A stretch of DNA of 7,400 nt from an uncultured Mycoplasma sp. (GTDB lineage: Bacteria; Bacillota_I; Bacilli_A; Mycoplasmatales; Mycoplasmoidaceae): positions 1-7,400 of the forward strand of contig CAMWHH010000029.1 in the NCBI GenBank assembly GCA_947174035.1, read 5' to 3'. Below, in pieces: positions 1 to 7,339 of the stretch. The notes beneath the pieces are model-generated. The model ran no database searches, was not told the origin of the DNA, and saw nothing but the letters and a program-made list of their open reading frames with translations. Each line of letters begins with the position of its first letter. Positions within the stretch are counted from its first letter, which is position 1. The translations under genes and the position numbers were made by a program.

Positions 1-205
1 TCATGGCAGTGTTCTTACTTGTGTGATCGGTTTTCTGCCAATGTCAGTCTGGTGAAGAAAACATGTCAATTAACTGTGGAAACAGGAACATACCATCACC
101 CTGGCACATGGGCTAGTGGACTGGATCATCCATGGAAATACCATCTCCAGTGATTATGTTAAAAGCCAACTTGATGTTGAGTGTCATTGATTATTTGTCC
201 CTCAG
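1..205. other. Compositionally foreign segment, no recognisable gene
   Basis: By hand count the first 180 bases are about 43% G+C, while the rest of the window looks near 27-30%. The change back to AT-rich sequence falls somewhere around 180-210. Plus frame 1 is open from base 1 to a TGA at 151-153, but it has no start, no ribosome binding site and resembles no family I know. On the minus strand one frame is open only if TGA is read as Trp, and it is equally unrecognisable. The segment does not look like decayed Mollicute sequence, because decay there drives composition toward A+T. It could be host or other contaminating DNA joined during assembly, or a recently acquired fragment. I cannot name a source. 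Confidence 0.5.
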
Positions 206-229
206 TTAAATTTTCTTCTGAATTTCTTT

Positions 230-721
230 CTAGTATAGAAAGTGAGGTAATAAATTAAAGTCAAATAAATCACAAATTCTAATTCCTAATTTTAAAACTT
301 TATCAGAACTGCAAGAACTAACACCTTTATAAACTATTTCATTTTTTTCTTCACCATTTAATTCACCTAAAAGTTTGTCCATCTCAATATGAAAGTTAAA
401 AATTATATGGGATTTATCTGAAATATATAAATTATTAGTTAAAACTTGATTATTATTTAAAATATTTAATTCTTCTAATAAAACATTTGGATTTATAAAA
501 ACACCTTGTGATAAAACTATTCTATTTCTTGGGTTAAAAATAGCAGATGGAATAAGATTTAATTTAAATAGTTTATTATTAAAATTAAACAATCGATTTG
601 CATTACCACAACCTTGATACCTAACCACATAATCATACTGATTTGATAAAAGATCTATGAATTTTTCTTTTTTTTCTTCACCAAATTGTGATCCTATAAC
701 TAACAATAAATTTTCACTCAT
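230..721 (-). pseudogene. purA: Degenerate N-terminal adenylosuccinate synthetase (PurA) fragment
   Basis: Intact PurA (about 430 aa) joins IMP and aspartate with GTP on the way to AMP. This 163-aa frame follows the PurA N-terminus throughout: GSQFGEEKKEK (10-20) for GTQWGDEGKGK, VVRYQGCGNANR (32-43) for VVRYQGGHNAGH, LIPSAIF (56-62) for LIPSGIL, and GIRICDLFD (146-154) for GLRVGDLFD. The key residues are gone. The catalytic Asp is Glu15, the loop glycines at 17 and 19 are Lys and Glu, the catalytic His is Arg43, and the TTGRGIGPAY region has become YKGVSSCSSDK (131-141). The frame stops at TAG (230-232). PurA-like sequence seems to resume one frame over (ILERNSEEN, about 213-236), so a frameshift is likely. 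A good ribosome binding site and a possible promoter precede it. It is most probably a decaying gene; a non-catalytic paralogue is possible. Family call is firm, status less so. Confidence 0.7.
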
Positions 722-730
722 AAATAAAAT

Positions 731-736
731 TCCCTT
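731..736 (-). promoter_or_regulatory. Ribosome binding site of the PurA-like frame
   Basis: The minus strand reads AAGGGA here, nine bases before the ATG at 721-719. This is a reasonable Shine-Dalgarno match and supports that start. It also shows the frame was once, or still is, translated. Confidence 0.55.
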
Positions 737-774
737 ATTTTAAAAACGACACCAACAATAATAATTTTACAAAT

Positions 775-804
775 TTTATAATTAATAGATTATTAATTTG
801 TTAA
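775..804 (-). promoter_or_regulatory. Candidate promoter for the PurA-like gene
   Basis: On the minus strand TTAACA (804-799, five of six bases of the -35 consensus) is followed after 18 bases by TATAAA (780-775, five of six bases of the -10 consensus). Transcription would begin near 768, giving a leader of roughly 45 bases before the ATG at 721. The -35 box lies in the foot of the operon terminator hairpin. In such AT-rich DNA chance matches are common, so position upstream of a gene with a ribosome binding site is the main support. Confidence 0.4.
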
Positions 805-844
805 AAAAACAAAAAAGGCTATTAACCTTTTTTGTTTTTTTAAC
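800..844 (-). terminator. Perfect 19-bp hairpin terminator closing the transporter operon
   Basis: Bases 800-818 and 826-844 are perfect inverted repeats of 19 bp around a 7-base loop (819-825). The arms are nearly all A or T with a GG/CC pair at the loop side. The structure begins inside the last codons of the second permease gene, whose stop codon (842-840) lies in the stem. Both arms are homopolymer-rich, so transcripts from either side would end in a U-rich stretch. It is the only obvious terminator in the window and separates the operon from the PurA-like gene. Confidence 0.75.
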
Positions 845-1778
845 GCTCAGCTTTGTTGAAATGTTTTCCAGCGCTTTTTGGACCAAGAGAAAATCTTCCA
901 AAAATCACCATAACAACAAGAGCACAGATAAATGGAATTGTTTTCAATAAATATCCATCTTCTACACTTACGCCCAATACATTTTGAACATATACATAAA
1001 GCAAAGCAAATAGTCCACTAATAATTACAACTGGTGTTATTTTTCAAGAACTAATAATTAAAATTCCCAAAGCTATATATCCTAAACCATTTACATCACC
1101 AGTAAATGAACTTGTTGATGTGTTGTATGCAAATAAACACCCTGCAAAAGAAGCAATTGCACCAACAATCAAAATACCAACTCATTTATATTTATTAACA
1201 TTAATTCCTTGTGCGTCTGCTGCATTTGGATTTTCGCCAATTGATCTGTATCTTAATCCAAATTTTGAGTATTTCATAAATACAAAAATACCAACAATTA
1301 TTAGAATCGCAATTAAAAAGCAAATTAATGCTTCTGCATGAAATAATGAATTACTTTGAATTGCAGTATATTGATACTGACTTTTTAAAGTAGATTGATT
1401 GAAAATGTTTGATACATTGTCACTAATCAATAATCCAATTCCTGGTGCTAATAAATTAATTCCAGTTCCACCAATAACATGATCACATTTTAATTTAATA
1501 ACAGCAAAGCCAAACAAAGCTCCAATTCCTACCCCTAAAATTGATGAAATTATCATCGATAATAAAAATGTCATTGAAAATGAAAAGTCTGCTGGATCTT
1601 CTCCCATTGCACTAAAAAATACATTAGAGAAAATCATAAAGAATAATGCTCCAAAAATCATCATTCCATTAATTGCAATGTTAACTATTCCAACTCTTTC
1701 AGATAAATAACCACTCAAAGCAGCTAACATGACAGCTGGTGCAATTAATAATCAACTTGTAAAGTGACTTAAATCCAT
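840..1778 (-). CDS. Nucleoside ABC transporter permease (NupQ/RnsD type)
   Basis: This 312-aa polytopic membrane protein is of the BPD_transp_2 permease family, one of two subunits forming the nucleoside import channel. It is read through in-frame TGA (Trp9 at 1754-1752 and Trp199 at 1184-1182). Family marks include VNIAINGMMIFGA (32-44) after the first membrane segment, GGTGINLLAPG in the middle, and the conserved cytoplasmic loop FGLRYRSIGENPNAADAQG (about 173-191) that contacts the ATPase. Length fits the family (about 310-320 aa). The ATG at 1778 is chosen over a later Met17 because AGGAGGT lies seven bases upstream and it restores the normal N-terminus. The ATG follows the stop of the preceding permease after one base, so translation is probably coupled. 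The stop codon sits inside the terminator hairpin. Family and role are well supported; substrate specificity is inferred from operon context. Confidence 0.93.
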
Positions 1779-1779
1779 A

Positions 1780-3456
1780 TTAATTACCTCCTGCTTTTAA
1801 ATCATTCTTTTTGCTAGCAATCAAAGAGTTAATTTGAATAACTTTTTTTGAAGTTGCTTCAATTTCATTAGAACTAAAGTTTGCTTCATTAGCTCATACA
1901 ACTATTTTATTTTTTAATCTTTTTCATTCTTGTGAAATAAAGAAATATTTACTGCTATTCAAATTTAAAGTATAAACACTTTCATAATAGTCTATTGCTG
2001 TAAAAACACAATTCTTTTTAAATGTTTTTGAAATCTCATTACGTTTTTCTAAATAGTTTGTTTTTAATTCTTTTTTTGCTAACTTAATTTTTTTATCAAA
2101 CATTTTTTTGAAAAACCAAGCAATTTTAAAATAAACCACTAAAAGCATTTTTTTAAATCAAGGGTTGCCTTCGTTAATTTTTGTTTGTAAAAAGATTTGT
2201 TCTTCTTCTTTGTAAAGTTTACTAATTGAAAAAGAATAATTTTCAGATATTTCAAAAATGTTGTTTTCAAAATCCATATAAGTTGCTTTATTACATTTAC
2301 CAAGTTTTGCACTCATAATTCATCTTCATGGTTTGAAATAAATTAATAATGTATAGATTGCAACAATATACATAATAATACCCATGATTAATTGGATTGT
2401 ATTTGTTGCTAACCCTGCAGGACCAGAACCTGCATCTGGGAATGTAAACACAAAAGAAACTAATAGTATCCCAATTGGATTATTTAATGCAATTAAACCA
2501 ATTGCAATTCCATCAAACCCTTGTGAAGGTACTGATGATAAAGCAGTTCCACCTTCTGCTTGAAAAGTTAATTTTGGTGACATTTGTGCAGTATACACAA
2601 TTACTGCTAATACTCCTGCTAATACTCCTGAAATTAAAAATGAAGAAAGTTGAAGCATATTTTTGTTGTAACCAAAATTATTAGCTGCTGTTAAACTATG
2701 ACCAACAGTTTTTAACTTGTGACCATATACTGTATATTTCAATAAAACTCAAACAACTACTATACAAATTAAAGTAATTCCTATTGAAAAACCTCATCCA
2801 TAGTATTGTCCTTCTTGTGTGAAAGTAAATGAAGAATCTAGGGTTTTAGAAATAAACTGACCATTACCAAAAGCAACATCATCCAAAAATAAATAAGATC
2901 CATCTGCTGCTTTTGATTGCATTAAAATTGCACCAACAATATATAAAACTATTCAATTTAATAAAATTCCACTAACAACTTCATTAACCTTACAATAAAT
3001 TTTTAACAAACCTGTAACCAAAGAAACAAAAGTTGCACCTAAAATCGAAAGGATGATTGTAACAACTCACCCCCCCGCCAATTGTTGAGTTGGTAAACTT
3101 AAAATCACAAAGAATGCTAAACTACCACCTGCTAACATTTGACCTGAAATACCAATATTAAATATTCCAACTTTCATACAGAAACTGAAAGCTAAAGCAG
3201 CAACTATGTAAGTACACATTTGGACAGCAAAATTTTGTGAATATTGAACATCTTCAAAAACTGCTACAAACATGTAAAAGAATGCTTCTGGTCTAGTTCC
3301 TGTTGCAGTAATAATAATAAATGACAATAATAAAGCAACAATAATTGCTACAACAACTGACAAAATATTTCTTCTTGTAGTTTTCTGTTTTGTTTGATAA
3401 ACAATTTTGTCAAAATTAGTACTATGATTAAAATAAAACTTTTTTAAACTGTTCAT
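1780..3456 (-). CDS. Nucleoside ABC transporter permease with long C-terminal extension (NupP/RnsC type)
   Basis: This is the second, dissimilar channel subunit, 558 aa when TGA is read as Trp (for example residues 130, 377, 433 and 511). Residues 1-377 form the normal BPD_transp_2 core. A charged N-terminus precedes a first membrane helix at about 31-51, followed by VGIFNIGISGQMLAGG (96-111), a periplasmic-type loop, VNEVVSGILLNW, and YTVYGHKLKTVGHSLTAA as the ATPase-contacting loop. About 180 residues follow that ordinary family members (about 350 aa) lack. They are Lys/Glu/Asn-rich, with an aromatic, hydrophobic stretch near 433-451. From memory the M. genitalium relative MG120 is also long, so the extension may be a Mollicute trait. 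A G7 run lies in codons 127-129. The start lies two bases after the ATPase stop, with AAAGGA seven bases before it. Confidence 0.92.
1786..1792 (-). promoter_or_regulatory. Ribosome binding site of the second permease, inside the first permease
   Basis: The minus strand reads AGGAGGT, a full Shine-Dalgarno, seven bases before the ATG at 1778. It encodes the last glycines of the upstream permease (residues ...KAGGN). A ribosome finishing one subunit therefore ends on the initiation site of the next, which would keep the two permeases in equal supply. Confidence 0.85.
2605..2630 (-). repeat. Tandem 12-bp duplication within the first permease
   Basis: The unit tgctaatactcc occurs twice without change (2605-2616 and 2617-2628) and the first two bases of a third copy follow. 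It encodes the repeated peptide GVLA-GVLA in a membrane helix, so gain or loss of a unit would keep the reading frame. The repeat is short and may simply reflect a Gly/Ala/Leu/Val helix. Confidence 0.6.
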
Positions 3457-3458
3457 AA

Positions 3459-5384
3459 CTACATCCTTTCTCCTGCTAACAGATTACCAATATTTTGTCT
3501 TGTCATTTTCTTTCTGTCTCCAGAATCAATAATTTTATTTCTGCTAATAACTGCAATAGTATCTGCTAATGCTAAAATTTCATCCAATTCATAAGAAATT
3601 AATAAAATAGCATTGCCTCTTTCTTTTTCTTTAATAATTTGAGAATGAATAAACTGAATCGCACCTATGTCTAATCCTCTTGTTGGTTGAACTAAGACAA
3701 TTAGTTTATGGTTTTTTTCCATTTCTCTACCTATAATAACTTTTTGCTGGTTACCACCTGATAATGATTTAGCTAAAGCAGTTCCATTTGCTGAACCTCT
3801 AACATCATATTTATCAATAATCTTATTTGCATATTCAGCAATTTTATATTCTGTTAAAAATCCACCAGTAGTAAAATTGTATGATTGACAGAAAATATAT
3901 TTTTCTATGTTTTCATTAATAGTAATTTTTTGTTTTTTAGTAATGATATTTTCAACTGTATTTAGTCTGACATTGGCTTCTAAATCCAATCCATGTTTAT
4001 GTCTGTCTTCTGGGACATGACTTATTCCAGCATTAATTCTTTGCTTAACATTTCAATGTGATATGTCAATTTTCTTATTAAGGTTAATTTTTATTTTGTT
4101 AGATTTTGAACTTAATTCATTATTATTTTTTGCTTCAAAATATATTTCATTACCCATGTATAAAAGTGAGTTTGGATTTGCCTTTTTTAAACCCGAAATA
4201 AACTCAGCAATGTCTGATTGTCCATTTCCTTCAACCCCAGCAATTGCATATATTTCACCAGCGTGAATTTTAAAACTAATTGATGATTTTTTATTGGAGT
4301 TTGTAACATCTGTTTCTTTATAAGGATTAACTTCATTCATATTTCTCATAAAAATCTTTTTGATAAATCAAATAAGCATTTTAAATCAGTTAGTGACTTT
4401 TTTTAGCACAAGTTTTTGAGCAGCAAATGGAGTATAACTTAAATCTAGTTCATTCACTTCTAAAACTACATCTTTTCTTTCACAACCAGAATTATTAACA
4501 CTTGTTACAACTTTTCTACCAACCATTAGTTCAGCCATTTTTTCAACACTAGTTTTTGTTACATCGATCGTTTCAACATAAGCACCTTTTCTAATTACTG
4601 TTGCTTCACTTGCAACAGCTTTAATTTCATGAAGTTTGTGGCTAATAATGATAATAGTTTTTCCATCTTTTTTAAATTGGTTAACAATATCTAAAAATTG
4701 TTCAATTTCTTTATCAGATAAAACAGCTGTAGGTTCGTCAAAAATAATAATATTTGAATCTCTAAATAATACTTTTAAAATTTCAACTTTTTGCTGTTGA
4801 CCAACAGTTAATTGAGAAATTTTTTGATTTACATCCAAATTAAAATTATATTTTTTAATTAATTCAACAATTCTTTTCTTATCTTTTCCTTTATTTAAAA
4901 AACCAATTTTATTTGAACTTTCAGATCCTAAAATAACATTTTCTAAAACTGTAAAATTATCAACTAATTTAAAGTGTTGGTGAACCATTCCAATTTTATA
5001 AGCACTTGCATCTTTTGAAGATTTAAAATTAACTTTTTCATTATTAATTCACACTTCTCCAATATCTGGTTCATACATTCCAAATAAAATCGACATTAGT
5101 GTTGATTTACCAGCACCATTTTCTCCAATGATTGCATGAACTGTGTTAGGTTTAACAAATAAATTAATTCCAACATTAGCTTTAATAGCACCATTTAAAA
5201 ATGATTTATGGATATTAACCATTTTTAAAATATAATTGTTGCTATCATCTAATTTAACTGTAAAATTTTTGTTTTCTTCAGTTTTTTTACTTGTTTCAAA
5301 TCTACTATCAATAACATCTTTGTTAATTTTTTTTGCAGTTTTAGAAGAAGATTTTTTTACACTGCTTTTTTCATTTTTTGGCAT
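3459..5384 (-). CDS. Nucleoside ABC transporter ATP-binding protein, two fused ATPase domains (NupO/RnsA type)
   Basis: This 641-aa protein powers the importer. Domain 1 has Walker [10 protein letters not shown] (87-95), Q-loop Gln135, signature LTVGQQQK (192-199), Walker B IIIFDEP (212-218) and switch His249. Domain 2 has Walker A-like GVEGNGQS (383-390), signature SLSGGNQQK (540-548), QPTRGLD (566-572) with Gln where the catalytic Glu would be, and Tyr598 where the switch His would be. An impaired second site is normal for this RbsA-like family. All Trp codons seen (112, 333, 339, 444) are TGA. It is longer than the usual ~510 aa because of a Lys/Ser-rich N-terminal extension (1 to about 50) and an insertion between the domains (about 330-370) containing WFKMLIWFIKKIF (333-345). 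The ATG at 5384 has AAGGAG seven bases upstream. The gene sits between the lipoprotein and permease genes. Confidence 0.95.
3464..3474 (-). promoter_or_regulatory. Ribosome binding site of the first permease, inside the ATPase gene
   Basis: The minus strand reads AGGAGAAAGGA, covering the last codons of the ATPase. The AAAGGA part (3469-3464) is seven bases before the permease ATG at 3456; the AGGAG part is a second, more distant match. The ATPase stop (3461-3459) falls between this site and the start, so the two genes are probably translationally coupled. Confidence 0.75.
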
Positions 5385-5391
5385 ATTAAAA

Positions 5392-5397
5392 CTCCTT
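5392..5397 (-). promoter_or_regulatory. Ribosome binding site of the ATPase, overlapping the lipoprotein stop
   Basis: AAGGAG on the minus strand lies seven bases before the ATG at 5384 and shares bases with the lipoprotein TAA stop (5398-5396). It fixes the ATPase start and shows the two genes are co-transcribed without a terminator between them. Confidence 0.8.
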
Positions 5398-7192
5398 AAT
5401 TCTTCTTATAAAACATATCTTGTTTAGTTAAATTTATTTTTGTTGGCACTTGACCACCAACTCATGCAGGTTCATTAGAAGCAACAGTGTAATATGAAGT
5501 AGGTCAAGCAGTTGGCTCAGAAGTTATTTCATGCAAGCAACTTGAAAGTTTGATAAGTAAAAAATTATTTCTTCCATCACTATTGTTATGAATTCATCAA
5601 CTTCCATTACCATCTCAACCATTTAAACCTTTTTCATTATTGCTTGATGTTCCAGTTTGTCCAATTTGAACTGAATTAATAGTTGCTGGAGTTTTTACAT
5701 AACCTTGTAACAATTTTGCATATGAAGAAATTACTGAATCTGTTGCAACTAATTCTTTAGCATGGTATTTATCATTGCTTAAAATGTCATTTAAAGTAAC
5801 AGAATCTTTATTTAAATCTGTATTTGATCAATCCGAACTCAATGTTTTAGGGTTTTCAGAAGTAGCATCATTTGGTTTGTTACTGTCATTTAGTCAAAAG
5901 AATGGATCAATCACATATTTTAAACCAGCATCAGATACACCAACTGAACCATTGTTTAAAGTTCCAACATTATTTCAACCTAAACCATATCAAGTATCAC
6001 TGCCTTTATCTGTACTACTATTAACTTTCATACCAGTTGCATCTCATCCATATGAACTATTATCATTTTGACCATTAACAATCGATTGAAGAATTGAATT
6101 TGTAGAATGAGTAATGTTTTTAACAGATGAAAATTGTAAAACTTGGCCATTACCTACATCTTTCCCTAATCCATCCAAACGAGTTTTACTTAAAGATGGG
6201 TCATTTTCTTGTGCAGTATCTACTCCAATCACTACTGTTTTAGCTTGACCATCAGCATTCATATTACTAGCAATTTGATTTACTGTTAAAGTAGTTTGTG
6301 GACCAGCAATCGGAAAAATTACATTTGCACCATTTGATCGCATAGATTTAGTTATTTGTTCAACTTTAGGTTCTGTTGCAGAAAAGCTTCCTGAAACAAA
6401 ATTTCCAATATCTCATGCTTCACTTTCATTTTTAGAAACATTTGGTGTAACTCAATAAATTAATTCAGTATCTTTAATTAATGGATGCAAGACTGTATTT
6501 CAATAATGAATTCCTAATCTAAACCCACTCATATAACTTAAAGTACTATCTAGTGCTAAACCAACATATGAACTAACACCAAGTTTTCCATTACTACTTT
6601 CTTTAAAATAATCTTTATTCACATTTAAAAAGACTGCAGTTGCAATCCCTGCTAAAAAAGAACCATCATCAGCTCTAAATGAAACACTTGCTACATTATT
6701 AGGATTTGATTTATAACCACCATAATCATTTGCCATTGCTCCATCTACAAAAACAAATCCAGTATCTTCAAAAAAGTTTTTTCATTCTTCATATTGTTTA
6801 GAATCTGAAGTCATTTTTTGTAGTGCATCTTGCTGATTATAACCAGTTGCTACAATCAGTTTTGAACCATTAGTTACAGCATATTTGTATGATGTCAATC
6901 TAGAATCATCATCATCACCTGGTCTTTTTCATAAACCATTATTTTCTCTAACAAGTTTTGCATCTGGCAGTTCACTTCCAGTTGCATATTTTAAAAAGTC
7001 CCTAATTCCATCATAAGCACTTTCACTAAAAGACTTGTCAGCTAATGTTGAAGTATTGTCAGAAACAATTAGTTGAACAGAAGATTCATATGTTAAATAT
7101 GATGAACATGATGAAACAAAGACAGCAGAAAAACAAGTTGCTGCAACTAAAGTACCAACTTTATACCAACTCTTTTTATTTATTCTCCCCAT
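5396..7192 (-). CDS. BMP-family nucleoside-binding lipoprotein of the ABC transporter
   Basis: This 598-aa substrate-binding lipoprotein (PnrA/TmpC/NupN type) is anchored outside the membrane and delivers nucleosides to the permeases. The N-terminus has a basic start, a hydrophobic stretch (12-25) and lipobox VSSC with Cys29 as the lipid site. Family marks include [11 protein letters not shown] (52-62), [32 protein letters not shown] (166-182), MSGFRLG (221-227), ANVIFPIAG (289-297) and VIGVD (321-325). TGA encodes many Trp, including two adjacent ones (532, 533; bases 5599-5594); Trp9 is TGG. The usual length is about 330-360 aa. Here about 200 further residues, rich in Asn, Ser, Gly and Trp, follow the recognisable domain. 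The start has no convincing ribosome binding site upstream, but no earlier in-frame start was found and it gives a complete signal peptide. It is the first gene of the operon, and its stop overlaps the ATPase ribosome binding site. Confidence 0.93.
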
Positions 7193-7339
7193 ATTTTGCC
7201 CGTTTTTATTTTTCTTTTTTCTACTTTATTTTACAAAGAGAATGAATAAAAAAATATATAAAAAAATAAATTTTTTTAATGGAAAAATCATAGAAAAAAG
7301 CAATATAATTATTATTTACTTACTAAAAATATTTTTGTT
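7193..7339. other. AT-rich leader upstream of the transporter operon
   Basis: This stretch, rich in A and T runs, must contain or border the operon promoter because transcription of the lipoprotein gene starts to its right. Possible minus-strand -10 boxes are TATGAT (7292-7287) and TATATT (7307-7302), but neither has a good -35. A perfect TTGACA on the minus strand (7380-7375) has only a weak partner, TAAATT, after 16 bases. On the plus strand TATAAT occurs at 7304-7309. I cannot choose among these. No riboswitch-like structure or strong hairpin was found. Confidence 0.4.

Noticed and set aside
230..721. Possible PurZ-like enzyme (phage diaminopurine pathway), since the catalytic Asp is changed
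   Set aside because: PurZ replaces the Asp with Ser and keeps the phosphate-loop glycines and full length. Here the Asp is Glu, the loop glycines and the catalytic His are lost, and most of the protein is missing.
1182..1730. Separate short membrane protein starting at Met17 of the second permease
   Set aside because: It ends only because TGA was taken as stop. With TGA as Trp it is the middle of one 312-aa permease with a better ribosome binding site upstream.
1924..2148. Independent 74-aa gene within the permease tail
   Set aside because: It is in the same frame as the first permease and bounded only by TGA codons. No ribosome binding site of its own was seen.
3660..3700. Loss of the catalytic Glu and switch His in ATPase domain 2 as inactivating mutations
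   Set aside because: The QPTRGLD motif and absence of the His are usual in the second domain of RbsA/NupO-type ATPases.
4063..4266. Plus-strand open frames opposite the transporter genes (also at 1120-1341, 2475-2684, 5236-5427, 5775-6071, 7045-7245)
   Set aside because: They lie antisense to well-supported genes, lack ribosome binding sites and resemble nothing. They are shadows of the real coding frames.
3459..5384. Broken ATPase in several pieces (pseudogene)
   Set aside because: All pieces share one frame and the gaps are single TGA codons. Motif order and spacing are complete.
6908..6917. Run of four GAT codons (DDDD) in the lipoprotein as a variable repeat
   Set aside because: Too short, and plausible as an ordinary acidic loop.
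7255..7280. AT palindrome in the leader as an intrinsic terminator
   Set aside because: Arms are only A/T over about 8 bp with no GC pairs. It is expected by chance in such sequence.
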